NCBI GenBank assembly: GCA_023411375.1
Contig: JAEYOW010000013.1
Span: 1 to 42,203, forward strand
Direction of reading: 5' to 3'
DNA from: Bacillota bacterium
GTDB taxonomy: Bacteria > Bacillota > Clostridia > Christensenellales > Aristaeellaceae
DNA length: 42,203 nucleotides
Shown one piece after another: positions 1 to 8,392 of this stretch. The notes under the pieces were generated by a model that searched no databases, was not told the origin of the DNA, and saw only the letters and a list, made by a program, of their open reading frames with translations. Made by a program: the position numbers and the translations under genes. Within the stretch, counting starts at the first letter, position 1, and each line of letters opens with the position of its first letter.

Positions 1-106
1 GGCAGGAACAGCCGGACAGGCCCGCCCGATGGCTTTTTTATTCGTTGCAGTAAAGGCCTGCCGGCATTGCGGCATGAAGGGCTCTACTTCGCTGCTTACC
101 CTGCCT

Positions 107-1464
107 TCAAACCACTTTCTTTGTGAGCCACTTTCCGCTTTTATACCGCAGGGCAAAAAACGACGCGCGAACGATCCAGTCGATGAACATGGCAAACCAA
201 ACGCCAAGCAGGCCCATATGAAAGACATATACAAGCAAATAGCTGGCGCCAATGCGGAACGTCCACATGCAAAAGACAGAAACGCCCATGGTGAAACGGG
301 CATCGCCGGCGGCGCGCAGCACGTTTGGTACGGTAAAGCTGGCGGGCCAGAAAATAGCGGCCGCAAAGGCATACCATCTGAGCACCTCCACCGCAGCCGC
401 GATGCCCTCAGGACTCAGGTTAAAAATGCCGGCGATTTGCGCGGCGAAGAAAAACAGCGTGGCGTTGGTGACCGCCATAAGGAGGTATGCGATCCCAAGC
501 AGCTTCATGGAATAGTGCTTTGCTTGTTCTACGCTGCCCGCTCCGACGCATTGGCCCACCACAGTGACCATGGCAAGCCCAATGGCGATACCCGGCAGGT
601 TTGCCATGGTCGCGATGTTATTGGATATGGCGTTGGCGGCGATGACGGACTCGCTGAACATAGCGACAATGCCCGTCACCATCAACTTGCCGACCTGGAA
701 CATGCTGTTTTCAAGCCCGTTGGGAATACCCTGGCTGAAAATACGCTTGATCATGGGAAGGTCAGGCTCCGGATGGCGGGGCCTGATGAGGTGGATGGGA
801 GAATCCTCATTAAGCAAAAGGCGCACCATAACCGCCGCGCCAAGAACGCGCGCCGCGAGCGAGGCCGCAGCCGCTCCCGCGACCTCCATCTTGAGGCCAT
901 AGATCAAAAGCGCGTTGCCGGCAACGTTCATCAGGTTCATCATCAGCGAGGTGATCATGCTGGCTTTGCTGTTGCCCATGGCGCGCAGCAACGCCGCGCC
1001 GCCATTGTACAGCGCAAGGGCAGGGTAGCTGACGGCCGAAAGGTAAAAGTACGTACGGCAATACGCCATCGTACCTTCGTTCAGGTTGCCAAAGCACAGC
1101 CGGAGGATTGGATCGCAAAAAATAATCGAAAGTGCGGCGATCAGTACCGAAATTCCCAATGAAACGTAGATAAGCTGCTTGGCGGCATTGCATGCATTTT
1201 TTGGTTCGCGCTTACCCAGATATTGGGCGGCCACTACGGCCCCACCCGTCGCCATTGCGGAAAAAGCTGGATGAGCAGCACGTTGATGCTGTCCACCAGC
1301 GAGATGGCCGATACCGCGGATTCGGAAACGGAGCTGACCATCACCGTGTCCGCCATACCAATAAATATCGCGAGGAATTGCTCGATCACCAGCGGAACGA
1401 TGAGCCGGAGCAAATCGCGGTTGGAAAACATTCGCTCGTGAGCGTGAATGCCCGTTGAAAACAC
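107..1464 (-). pseudogene. MATE family multidrug/toxin efflux transporter, split by a one-base frameshift
   Basis: Multi-pass membrane protein of the MATE family, which exports organic compounds in exchange for Na+ or H+. The first part (from about 1464 or 1431) has the family N-terminus, with a helix around PLVIEQFLAIFIGMADTVMV. The remaining 382 residues continue in another frame from an internal ATG at 1255 (MATGGAVVAAQYLG). Adding one T to the minus-strand T5 run (A5 at 1261-1265 on plus) restores LIQLF-SAMATGGAVV, the expected family sequence, so the lesion is a one-base loss. The true start is unclear: a GTG at 1464 has a purine-rich stretch directly before it, and an ATG at 1431 lacks a clear ribosome site. 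It is either a real inactivating mutation or a homopolymer miscall; the rest of the frame is intact, which favours a recent lesion or an error. Confidence 0.85.
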
Positions 1465-1520
1465 CTTCTTCGTGATTTACGCCAAGCGGACGCGCGCTTT
1501 GTTATGAGGGCGAAATTGCT

Positions 1521-2564
1521 TTACGAATGTTTGGAAGGCTTTGAAGAAGCGCGAAGGCCATGCACGCTTTCCACGGTGGTCATCACCGCGCCCACGAGCA
1601 CGCTTAGATAGTAAGTGGAAAAGCGCCAGATTAGCAGAGCCACAAACAGTTTTGCGTCCGGGAAGATACCCTTAAACAAAACCGCAAAACCACCCTCCTG
1701 CGCGCCGGATGCGCCAGGCAGAGGCGTATAGCTTGCGCCAATATAGAGTAAGACACCCATTGTGACCAGTTCCAGCGTACTGACGCCCGAAAGGCCGAAC
1801 GCGTGGTACAGCGCGATGATAACCAGCATCAGCGATAGAAGCTGTCCAAGCGCGATAAGACACTGAATCAATACATCCTTGGGGTGGCGGATGACAAGCT
1901 GGACGCTTTCTAAAAAGCTCTGACAATGGTTTTCCCATTTGGAGCGCGATGCTTCCGGATTTTTGCAGACGCGGAGCCTGACGCCGATTCGGATACACAG
2001 GGAAATCACCCAACGTACCGCTTTTTGGCTGATAGCCATTAAAACCACCATGCCGATGGAGAAAAAGTTGACGCCATAACCCAAAAGCACAAACCACAGC
2101 GTTCCCTGCGTATGCTCGGCAACGAAAGCCGCATTTGCCGCCCAAAGCACGCCGCCTGTTACCAAAAGTATTAACTGAAAGACAATGAATTTGATCGCCA
2201 TGGCAGAACCGCTGATGCCGATAGGAACTTTATATTGACTTAAACAATACATCTCCATGGGTTGCCCACCCGTCGCACCCGGAGTGACGTTGCAATAGTA
2301 GATACCGGTCATCGCCGCATGAAGGCTCTGCCGCAGCTTGATCTTATACCCCTGCCGCCGCAAGAAGTGATGAACGGCCAGCGCGTCTGTCAGCACGTAG
2401 AGCATCCAGCTGAGCAGGCACAGCAGCAGGTAAACCGGGCTGAGGGTTTGCAATGCGTTTACAAGCTCGGAGAGGTCATTGCCGCTTAAGCCGATATACA
2501 GGACGATGCCAAGGGTAAAAAGCAAAAAAACAAAGCTGAGCAGCTTTTTCATATTAGGTTTCAT
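1521..2564 (-). CDS. UPF0104 / lysylphosphatidylglycerol synthase TM-region (flippase-like) membrane protein
   Basis: Predicted 347-residue integral membrane protein related to the N-terminal flippase domain of MprF and to the AglD/YbhN group. The start at 2564 (MKPNMKK) is chosen because GGGAG lies 7 bases upstream; the longer frame from 2642 begins with hydrophilic, non-conserved sequence. The family signature PGATGGQPMEMYCL is near residue 105, and PLPGASGAQEGGF is near residue 280, with about eight hydrophobic helices. The C-terminal catalytic domain of MprF is absent. The likely role is lipid or glycolipid handling at the cytoplasmic membrane; the substrate cannot be told. It follows the MATE gene's start by about 60 bases on the same strand, so the two may be co-transcribed. 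Confidence 0.85.
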   Translation of the reverse strand: MKPNMKKLLSFVFLLFTLGIVLYIGLSGNDLSELVNALQTLSPVYLLLCLLSWMLYVLTDALAVHHFLRRQGYKIKLRQSLHAAMTGIYYCNVTPGATGGQPMEMYCLSQYKVPIGISGSAMAIKFIVFQLILLVTGGVLWAANAAFVAEHTQGTLWFVLLGYGVNFFSIGMVVLMAISQKAVRWVISLCIRIGVRLRVCKNPEASRSKWENHCQSFLESVQLVIRHPKDVLIQCLIALGQLLSLMLVIIALYHAFGLSGVSTLELVTMGVLLYIGASYTPLPGASGAQEGGFAVLFKGIFPDAKLFVALLIWRFSTYYLSVLVGAVMTTVESVHGLRASSKPSKHS

Positions 2565-2706
2565 GATACAGCTCCCATCCTCAGGTTGAGGGGCGCGGGC
2601 CCATTGGGCGGCGCGATCGGATAAACGCATGTAGTATAACATAGTTTTTAAGATAGGGCAAATGAGCGTGAGACATTCGTGCGCATATGCCGACGGCGCA
2701 GGACGC

Positions 2707-3321
2707 CTATTTTTTTCTTCCGGTGTGCTTGCGGTGCTTTCTGATCATCCAGATAAACTGGTTTTTGCTGACGTTCAAGCGTACGGCAGCCTCCGCAATG
2801 GTAAAAGCCTTTTTTTCCCAGAGCTCATATATGGGATAGAAGGAGTCAGGGATGGGATCGGAGCGCCGCCCCAGATGTACGCCTCTGGCACGCGCGGCCG
2901 CTATTCCTTCCGCCTGACGCTGCCTGATGTTTTCGCGCTCCACCTGCGCTACATAGGATAGAAGCTGTAAAACGATGTCGGAGATAAGCGTTCCGATCAG
3001 GTCCTTATTGGTTCTGGTATCGAGAAGCGGCATATCCATAATAACGATATCCACCTTTTTTTCCCTGACAAGGTAGCGCCACTCCGATTGGATGTCCTCA
3101 TAGTTTCTGCCCAGACGGTCCAGGCTTTTGACGACCAGAAGGTCTCCGTCCTTCAGTTTTCTTCGCAGTTTCTGGTATTCCTGGCGGTTGAAATCCTTTC
3201 CCGAAACTTTGTCAAGATAAATATTCTTTTCCTCGATACCCCATTTTATCAGATCAATTCGCTGCCTGTCCTCATTCTGCTCGACGGTGGAAACGCGCAT
3301 GTATCCATAATGCCGGCCCAA
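2707..3321 (-). CDS. Small serine recombinase (resolvase/invertase family)
   Basis: A 204-residue protein of resolvase/invertase size. The N-terminal catalytic domain carries YGYMRVS with the nucleophilic serine at residue 11. Next come the conserved block around VKSLDRLGRNYEDI and the long E-helix around SYVAQVERENIRQRQAEG. The C-terminus (about 165-200) is a short helix-turn-helix with IAEAAVRLNVSKNQF. Start is TTG at 3321, preceded by GGGAGGTG about 6 bases upstream; no ATG gives the YGYMRVS motif. These enzymes cut and rejoin two DNA sites with 2-bp staggered breaks. The upstream spacer contains three 14-bp palindromes with a 2-bp asymmetric centre that could be its sites or operators. 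It is not obviously part of a transposon: no transposase or terminal repeat is visible nearby. Confidence 0.92.
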   Translation of the reverse strand: MGRHYGYMRVSTVEQNEDRQRIDLIKWGIEEKNIYLDKVSGKDFNRQEYQKLRRKLKDGDLLVVKSLDRLGRNYEDIQSEWRYLVREKKVDIVIMDMPLLDTRTNKDLIGTLISDIVLQLLSYVAQVERENIRQRQAEGIAAARARGVHLGRRSDPIPDSFYPIYELWEKKAFTIAEAAVRLNVSKNQFIWMIRKHRKHTGRKK

Positions 3322-3372
3322 ATCAACACCTCCCGCGTCTATTATGCGCAGAACAGGACAATAAATCGGAGC

Positions 3373-3527
3373 AAAGGTACACCTTTTTATCGCAAGAAAG
3401 GTACACCTTTTTTATAATGTGTTTTTTTGAGGAAAAACACACTTTTTTGTTGATTTATCCTTTGGATCATGATAATATTTATTGTGAGTAATTTTTTCAT
3501 AAACAGTCGGAGTAAAGGTGTACCTTT
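3373..3527. repeat. Three copies of a 14-bp palindromic motif around the HD-GYP promoter
   Basis: AAAGGTACACCTTT occurs at 3373-3386 and 3397-3410, and its reverse complement AAAGGTGTACCTTT at 3514-3527. Each is two 6-bp arms around an asymmetric dinucleotide (AC or GT). Copies 1 and 3 also share the left flank TCGGAG plus C or T. A 9-bp inverted repeat (3418-3426 with 3433-3441) lies between copies 2 and 3. They may be operators for the recombinase or HD-GYP gene, or recombination sites; the sequence alone does not decide. Confidence 0.8.
3450..3478 (+). promoter_or_regulatory. Sigma-A-type promoter for the HD-GYP gene
   Basis: TTGATT at 3450-3455 and TAATAT at 3473-3478 are 17 bp apart, in an A/T-rich spacer 110 bases before the HD-GYP start. 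The promoter lies between palindrome copies 2 and 3. Confidence 0.55.
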
Positions 3528-3587
3528 CCTGCTACCCCAGGCAAGGTCACTGGGCTCTGAGCTAACAACAAAAAAGGGAGTCTCGGA

Positions 3588-4625
3588 ATGACGCACAGAG
3601 AGGACCGCACAGACGATCATTTTGCAAGCATTATTGTGAATACAGCCGTCCAAAAATGCGATTGTGCATTCTCCTGTGACCGGCTGATAGAGCGGCTTGC
3701 GCAACAGTGGCCGAATTATCCGGATTTTATAGACAACTTTATCCCCCGGTTTGTGGCGGAAGAAAATCAGAATATGGTGCGTGATTTCCTGCGGCTGGAA
3801 GAAATGACCGGCGGCGGGTGTATGAAGGCGAAGCTGCAATACACCGCCGGGGAGGCGGTGGGAGGTATCCCAATGGAAGTGGCGGCTCGTTACGACCCGT
3901 TTAGCAAAAGGCTACTGCTTACCATCCGGACCGCTGGTGGGCAAGGAATACAGAAAGCGCCTGAGAACGCAATAAGCAGTAATCAGGATATCATTAAAAA
4001 CTATTGGGAGACAATCGACCTCTTAGGGTCTGTGCTGGAGCACCGCTCAATTGAAACCGATATGCATGCAAGAAACGTAAAGCGCTATACTTTTATGCTG
4101 CTTGTCAGCATCAGGCGGCTTTATCCGGGAATAAAGCTATCGGATACACAGATTGAAGCTATGTCAAACCTGTCCGTCCTTCATGATATTGGCAAGGTTG
4201 CCATGCCGGACAGGATTTTAAACAAGCCGGAGCCGTTAACGGCAGAAGAAATGAAGATTATGCAAACCCATACGATCATTGGCGCGGAGATTGCGATGAA
4301 GATCCCCAACCTGCAGGGTTATGAAAAATTTCATGAGTATGCTTATAACATCTGCCGGTCCCATCACGAGCGCAGTGATGGCAAGGGTTATCCGGACGGA
4401 CTTGCCGGCGGGCAGATTCCTTTGTGCGCCCAGGTGGTGGGACTGGCCGACTGTTACGACGCGCTGTGTTCCAAACGGGTTTACAAGCCAAAATACGAGC
4501 ATTCAACAGCTGTCGCGATGATTCTATCCGGTGAATGCGGAGTATTTAGCGACAAAATTTTGTCGGCATTTCAAGCCGCTGTTGGAGAGGACAGTTGGCA
4601 GGCGGGAGAAGAAGGAAAACGATGA
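3588..4625 (+). CDS. HD-GYP domain protein (putative cyclic-di-GMP phosphodiesterase)
   Basis: 345 residues. The C-terminal half (about 145-330) is an HD-GYP domain: His160 in MHARNV, the HD pair at 199-200 in LHDIGKVAMPDRILNKP, HH at 259-260 and the GYP loop in DGKGYPDGL at 265-271. Such domains hydrolyse cyclic-di-GMP, lowering the signal that drives sessile growth. The N-terminal 135 residues match no domain I can name and hold no REC phosphoacceptor pattern, so the input signal is unknown. Start at 3588 has GGGAG upstream. It is divergent from the serine recombinase and ends in a strong terminator, so it is monocistronic. Confidence 0.88.
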   Translation: MTHREDRTDDHFASIIVNTAVQKCDCAFSCDRLIERLAQQWPNYPDFIDNFIPRFVAEENQNMVRDFLRLEEMTGGGCMKAKLQYTAGEAVGGIPMEVAARYDPFSKRLLLTIRTAGGQGIQKAPENAISSNQDIIKNYWETIDLLGSVLEHRSIETDMHARNVKRYTFMLLVSIRRLYPGIKLSDTQIEAMSNLSVLHDIGKVAMPDRILNKPEPLTAEEMKIMQTHTIIGAEIAMKIPNLQGYEKFHEYAYNICRSHHERSDGKGYPDGLAGGQIPLCAQVVGLADCYDALCSKRVYKPKYEHSTAVAMILSGECGVFSDKILSAFQAAVGEDSWQAGEEGKR

Positions 4626-4630
4626 TTTGC

Positions 4631-4678
4631 GCAAAAAACGGCGAAGCAGCCTGACGACGCTGCTTCGCCGTTTTTTGC
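4631..4678. terminator. Bidirectional rho-independent terminator
   Basis: Stem arms 4633-4650 and 4659-4676 pair perfectly (18 bp including A6/T6) with an 8-base loop. A-tract and T-tract flank the stem, so it serves both the HD-GYP gene (plus) and the convergent YbjN-like gene (minus). Confidence 0.92.
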
Positions 4679-4684
4679 ATTCCT

Positions 4685-5239
4685 TTACTGGTCCATATCC
4701 TTACACAGAGCATAGGCGTCCTCGGCTGTGTATTTGTTAAACAGAATGTTCGCCACTCCCTCTCCATAACGCTCAGCCATGGAAATTGAGAGAGTCAGGC
4801 AAAAATCCAGCGCCTTTTGCGTGGGGGCTGCTTCCTCGGTATAGATCATAACTTCATAGCCGACAAGGCCCTCGTCATAATCCATATAGAAATGGCCCAC
4901 GCGCAGGTCGTTGCTTATGCGGGTACAGAAAATGGCCATCTCGTCACGGGTCTCTTTTGTGGCGCTGACCTCGTAATCCGCCTGAATGCGCACGCTGTCG
5001 TCAAAGGGAACAATCCACACCTTGCACGTATTCAGCGTACTTTCAAGGGTGAAGGTAAGCGTGAAATAGCCGCCATCCTCAACATAGGTATAGTTGTATT
5101 CGTTCACATCGAGCATAGAGCGAATCGCCTGCGTATTGACGGATTTGCGGGCCTCCTCCTCCGTCATAGCCATGGAAGAAGTGAATGCGCACAGAGCTAG
5201 CAACAACGAGAGAATAAAGAACAACCATTTTTTCATCAT
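4685..5239 (-). CDS. Secreted YbjN-like protein
   Basis: 184 residues from ATG 5239, which follows AAAGGAGGGG at ideal spacing; the frame extends to 5275 but the added residues lack a ribosome site. Residues 1-24 form a signal peptide (MMKKWLF then a leucine-rich core, cleavage near SMA) without a lipobox cysteine. The mature part has the alternating strand/helix pattern and the RVGHFYMDYDEGLVGYEV segment typical of YbjN/type III chaperone-like folds, ending with a helix containing AERYGEGVANILF. The biochemical function is unknown. It is monocistronic, with its own promoter, and ends at the shared terminator. The YbjN assignment is a fold-level judgement, moderately sure. Confidence 0.7.
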   Translation of the reverse strand: MMKKWLFFILSLLLALCAFTSSMAMTEEEARKSVNTQAIRSMLDVNEYNYTYVEDGGYFTLTFTLESTLNTCKVWIVPFDDSVRIQADYEVSATKETRDEMAIFCTRISNDLRVGHFYMDYDEGLVGYEVMIYTEEAAPTQKALDFCLTLSISMAERYGEGVANILFNKYTAEDAYALCKDMDQ

Positions 5240-5334
5240 GGGACCCCTCCTTTTTAAAAGTTTATGAAATTCCACACTTTCAATGACTTTCTCCCCCGGG
5301 GCAAACGAATATGTAATTTGCGTTGCTTATTTTT

Positions 5335-5362
5335 ATTGTAGCATGTTTCATAGGCGTGTCAA
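5335..5362 (-). promoter_or_regulatory. Promoter for the secreted YbjN-like gene
   Basis: On the minus strand TTGACA (5362-5357) and TACAAT (5340-5335) are separated by 16 bp, about 95 bases before the start codon. Confidence 0.7.
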
Positions 5363-5414
5363 TATAAAGAAGCAATAAAATGGTTATCGGCGCGTGCGCT
5401 TTATTAAAAAGAGA

Positions 5415-5443
5415 TTGACAAGCACGCTTTTGCCATGTATACT
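5415..5443 (+). promoter_or_regulatory. Promoter of the zur-znuACB operon
   Basis: TTGACA at 5415-5420 and TATACT at 5438-5443 have 17-bp spacing. The transcription start would fall inside the palindromic operator that begins at 5445, so a bound repressor would block initiation. Confidence 0.85.
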
Positions 5444-5444
5444 T

Positions 5445-5477
5445 CCTTTTTGAAAATGAATTTCATTTTCAAAAAGG
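5445..5477. promoter_or_regulatory. Fur/Zur-type operator: 33-bp perfect palindrome
   Basis: The two 16-base arms 5445-5460 and 5462-5477 are exact reverse complements around a single central T at 5461. The core TGAAAATGAATTTCA resembles Fur-family boxes (TGATAATNATTATCA type). It overlaps the expected transcription start and lies directly before the Fur-family gene, so autoregulation of the operon by its first gene is the natural reading. Its downstream arm supplies part of the purine-rich ribosome site. Confidence 0.85.
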
Positions 5478-5493
5478 AAAAGGAAGCGACAGC

Positions 5494-5910
5494 ATGGCCA
5501 AAACTTACCAGACGAGGCAGAAGGATGCCGTTGCCGCGCTGTTTGCGGCATGTCCCGAGGAATGTATGACGGCGGAGGAAGCATATCACGCGCTGAAGGA
5601 CTCGGGCATGGATGTTGGTAAAACGACCGTATACCGCGTGATTGCGAGATTGTGCGAGGCCGGGGCACTGCGCCGCTATGCGCCTCATGACACCGGCGAG
5701 GCGGCGAGGTTCCAACATAATCCATGCACCGAGAGCCATCTGCACATCCGCTGCGCGCAGTGCGGCGTGCTGGAGCACCTGCATTGCGATGAGGTAGAGG
5801 CGTTTGCGGAGCATCTCAACCGCCACCATGGCTTTACGCTGGACGAGGGGCAAACGGTTCTATACGGTATGTGCGAAGCTTGCCGAACCAAACGGGAGAT
5901 CAGGAAATGA
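5494..5910 (+). CDS. zur: Fur-family metal-responsive repressor, probably the zinc regulator Zur
   Basis: 138 residues, normal Fur-family length. The N-terminal winged helix (about 1-80) contains the recognition region GKTTVYRVIARLCEAG. The dimerisation domain holds the regulatory-site histidines in RFQHNPC and SHLHIRC, and the structural Zn site CAQC (near 88) and CEAC (near 130). The Zur assignment rests on context: the downstream genes encode a zinc-type ABC transporter and the operator overlaps the promoter. PerR or Fur specificity cannot be excluded from sequence. A purine-rich AGGAAAAGGAAG precedes the ATG. Its stop overlaps the ATG of the binding protein (ATGA). Confidence 0.88.
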   Translation: MAKTYQTRQKDAVAALFAACPEECMTAEEAYHALKDSGMDVGKTTVYRVIARLCEAGALRRYAPHDTGEAARFQHNPCTESHLHIRCAQCGVLEHLHCDEVEAFAEHLNRHHGFTLDEGQTVLYGMCEACRTKREIRK

Positions 5911-6866
5911 GGCTGTTTATGAAAAAGCGTTTACTTTCATCGTTGTTTTGCGCGTTACTCTTTTGCATGCCATCGGTTTACGGTACGGCAGCCGCACAGG
6001 GTGAGGCCGAACGCCTGTCGCTGATTGCGACAGTTTTTCCGGCGTTTGATTTCGCGCGCCAGCTTGCCGGGAATACCGCCGACGTAAGCCTGCTTTTGCC
6101 GCCCGGCAGCGAGAGCCATAGCTACGAGCCTACACCGCAGGATATCATCGCCATTCAAAATGCAGACCTGTTTTTGTATGTGGGAGGCGAGAGCGATCAG
6201 TGGGTGGAAGATATTGTGGATTCGATGGGGGCGGATGCGCCCGTTACCTTCAAGTTGATGGAATGCGTGGACGTCGTGGAGGAAGAGCATACCGCGAGCA
6301 TGGAAGCGGAGCACGACGGTTATGAAGAACACAGCGCGGAAATGGACGAGCATGTATGGACGTCTCCCAAAAATGCGATGCTGATCGTCCAGAGCCTTGC
6401 GCAAGAGCTATCAAAAATCGCTCCGCAGCATGCGCAGGTTTATACCGGAAATTTGGAGAGCTATCTGGCCGAGCTGAGCTCATTGGATGAGGCGTTTACA
6501 GAAGTGGTGAAAAACGGCAAGCGCGATTTGATAATTTTCGGCGACCGTTTTCCGCTTCGCTACTTTGCCGACGCCTATGGCCTTCGTTATGACGCGGCAT
6601 TTCCGGGATGCAGCGAGGACAGCGAGCCTAGCGTAAGAACCGTCATGTCGCTGGTGGAGGAGGTGCGGGAACAGCAGATTCCCGTTGTGTTTTATATTGA
6701 GTTTTCCAGCCGGAAAACCGCCGACATTCTGGCGGAGGAAACGGGGGCAAAACCGCTTATGTTTCATAGTTGCCATAACGTATCCGCCCAGGAGATGAAG
6801 GACGGAGCGACTTATATGAGCCTGATGCGCGGCAATGTGGAGGCTTTGAGGGAGGCGCTTAACTGA
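5907..6866 (+). CDS. znuA: Zinc ABC transporter substrate-binding protein (ZnuA/AdcA type)
   Basis: 319 residues of the cluster A-I metal-binding proteins, which capture Zn2+ (or Mn2+) outside the membrane. The start at 5907 overlaps the upstream stop and has GGGAGATCAGGAA before it. A signal peptide spans about 1-28 with no clear lipobox cysteine. Likely metal ligands include the histidine in GSESHSYEPTP and that in MDEHVWTSP. A short acidic, histidine-containing loop (EEEHTASMEAEHDGYEEH) is typical of zinc-binding members. The C-terminal part has DRFPLRYFADAYGL, FPGCSEDSEPS and FHSCHNVS blocks, a Clostridia-type variant with cysteines. It is translationally coupled with zur and znuC. Confidence 0.9.
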   Translation: MRLFMKKRLLSSLFCALLFCMPSVYGTAAAQGEAERLSLIATVFPAFDFARQLAGNTADVSLLLPPGSESHSYEPTPQDIIAIQNADLFLYVGGESDQWVEDIVDSMGADAPVTFKLMECVDVVEEEHTASMEAEHDGYEEHSAEMDEHVWTSPKNAMLIVQSLAQELSKIAPQHAQVYTGNLESYLAELSSLDEAFTEVVKNGKRDLIIFGDRFPLRYFADAYGLRYDAAFPGCSEDSEPSVRTVMSLVEEVREQQIPVVFYIEFSSRKTADILAEETGAKPLMFHSCHNVSAQEMKDGATYMSLMRGNVEALREALN

Positions 6867-7567
6867 TGGCGCTGATTGCATGCGAGAAGGCGTCTTTTGC
6901 ATACGAGGGACATGCGGTACTGAATGCGTTGGACCTCAAGGTGGAACGGGGCGAATATCTGTGCATCGTGGGGGAAAACGGTTCGGGGAAATCCACGCTG
7001 GTTAAGGGGCTTTTGGGACTGATCGTCCCTGTCAAGGGCCGTGTTGTTTATGGGGATGGGCTGACCCGCAAAGAGATTGGTTATCTGCCGCAACGTAATG
7101 AGCAGCAGAAGGATTTTCCCGCTTCGGTCTGGGAGGTGGTGTCCTCGGGCTGCCGGGGCGCGTCTCCTTTTTTGACCCGCACACAGAGGACGCAGGCAGA
7201 AAGGAACCTGAGACTGCTTGGGATTGAGAACCTTCAGAAACGCTGCTTTATGGAACTCTCCGGTGGGCAGCAGCAACGGGCGCTGCTGGCGCGCGCCCTG
7301 TGCGCAACCAAGTCTCTGCTGTTGCTGGATGAACCGGTGGCTGGGTTGGACCCGCTGGTTACCAAGGAAATGTACGGTGTGATTGAAATGCTCAACCGGG
7401 AGCGGGGCTTGACGGTTGTGATGATATCGCACGATATTGAGGCGGCGCTGCGCTATGCGGGGCGGATTTTGCACCTGTCGCATGGGGCGACCTTCCTTGG
7501 CACGGCGGAGGAATACCGGCGCTCGCCGCTGGGAGCGGCTTTTGCGGGAGGAATGGCCCATGCTTGA
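6866..7567 (+). CDS. znuC: Zinc ABC transporter ATP-binding protein
   Basis: 233-residue ABC ATPase that powers the Znu importer. Visible motifs: Walker A GENGSGKST (about 37-45), Q-loop in GYLPQRNE, signature LSGGQQQR, Walker B SLLLLDEP and the H-loop in MISHD. Start ATG 6866 overlaps the stop of znuA (TGATG), and the 3' end overlaps the permease start by 8 bases, so the subunits are translationally coupled. All catalytic motifs are intact. Confidence 0.94.
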   Translation: MALIACEKASFAYEGHAVLNALDLKVERGEYLCIVGENGSGKSTLVKGLLGLIVPVKGRVVYGDGLTRKEIGYLPQRNEQQKDFPASVWEVVSSGCRGASPFLTRTQRTQAERNLRLLGIENLQKRCFMELSGGQQQRALLARALCATKSLLLLDEPVAGLDPLVTKEMYGVIEMLNRERGLTVVMISHDIEAALRYAGRILHLSHGATFLGTAEEYRRSPLGAAFAGGMAHA

Positions 7568-8378
7568 GATGCTCCAAACAATGTTCGGCTATCAGTTTAT
7601 GGTGCGAGCGCTGGTCGTAGGCGTCCTGGTATCTCTATGCGCCGCGCTGCTTGGCGTAAGTCTTGTGCTCAAACGCTATTCGATGATCGGCGACGGGCTC
7701 AGCCACGTGGGGTTTGGTTCCTTAGCCATAGCTACGGCGCTGGGCTTGGCGCCTATGGCGGTAACGATTCCCGTGGTGGTCGCGGCGGCGTTTTTGCTGC
7801 TCAGGTTGAGCTCCACAGGAAAGCTGAAGGGTGACGCGGCAATCGCCATGATTTCGACCGGAGCGCTGGCGGTGGGCGTGATTGTGCTATCGCTATCCAC
7901 CGGCATGACCAGTGACGTCAACAATTACCTGTTTGGAAGCGTGCTTGCCATGAGCGAAAGCGACGTTTGGCTGAGTGTGACGCTCGCCGCAATGGTGCTG
8001 ATATTGTTTGTATTGTTTTACAGGAGAATTTTTGCCGTTACCTTCGATGAGACTTTTGCCCGTGCGACGGGCGGACGGGCGGAGCTTTACAACATGCTTC
8101 TGGCTTTCCTGACGGCAATTACGATTGTGTTGGGCATGCGAGTTATGGGCGCGATGCTGATCTCAAGTCTGGTGATTTTTCCGGCACTGACGGCCATGCG
8201 TATTTGCAAGAGCTTCCGGGGCGTCACCCTTTGCGCGGCGGCGGTAGCGGTTGTCTGCTTTTTTGTGGGGCTATGCTGTTCCTATGCGCTGGCGACCCCG
8301 GCGGGCGCGAGCGTAGTGGTGGTGAATATCCTTGCTTTCCTGTTGTTTGCGCTGATCAGGCGGGTTCGGTCGCACTGA
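7560..8378 (+). CDS. znuB: Zinc ABC transporter permease
   Basis: 272 residues with about eight hydrophobic helices, of the ABC-3 (ZnuB/MntB) permease family, forming the transmembrane channel for the metal. The start at 7560 (MLEMLQTMFGYQFMVRA) has GGGAGG 8 bases upstream; the longer frame from 7437 lies within znuC and is not conserved. The segments SMIGDGLSHVGFGSLAI and VMGAMLISSLVIFPALTAM are family hallmarks. It is the last gene of the operon; no strong terminator is visible before the convergent pseudogene. Confidence 0.93.
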   Translation: MLEMLQTMFGYQFMVRALVVGVLVSLCAALLGVSLVLKRYSMIGDGLSHVGFGSLAIATALGLAPMAVTIPVVVAAAFLLLRLSSTGKLKGDAAIAMISTGALAVGVIVLSLSTGMTSDVNNYLFGSVLAMSESDVWLSVTLAAMVLILFVLFYRRIFAVTFDETFARATGGRAELYNMLLAFLTAITIVLGMRVMGAMLISSLVIFPALTAMRICKSFRGVTLCAAAVAVVCFFVGLCCSYALATPAGASVVVVNILAFLLFALIRRVRSH

Positions 8379-8392
8379 GGAGAGGCGGTATA

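Noticed and set aside
29..1162. A 377-residue plus-strand frame opposite the MATE gene
   Set aside because: Antisense shadow; the minus strand encodes recognisable MATE helices, and the plus-strand product is an Arg/His-rich string without family features.
3373..3527. CRISPR array suggested by repeated 14-mers
   Set aside because: Only three short copies with irregular spacing and one inverted; no cas genes.
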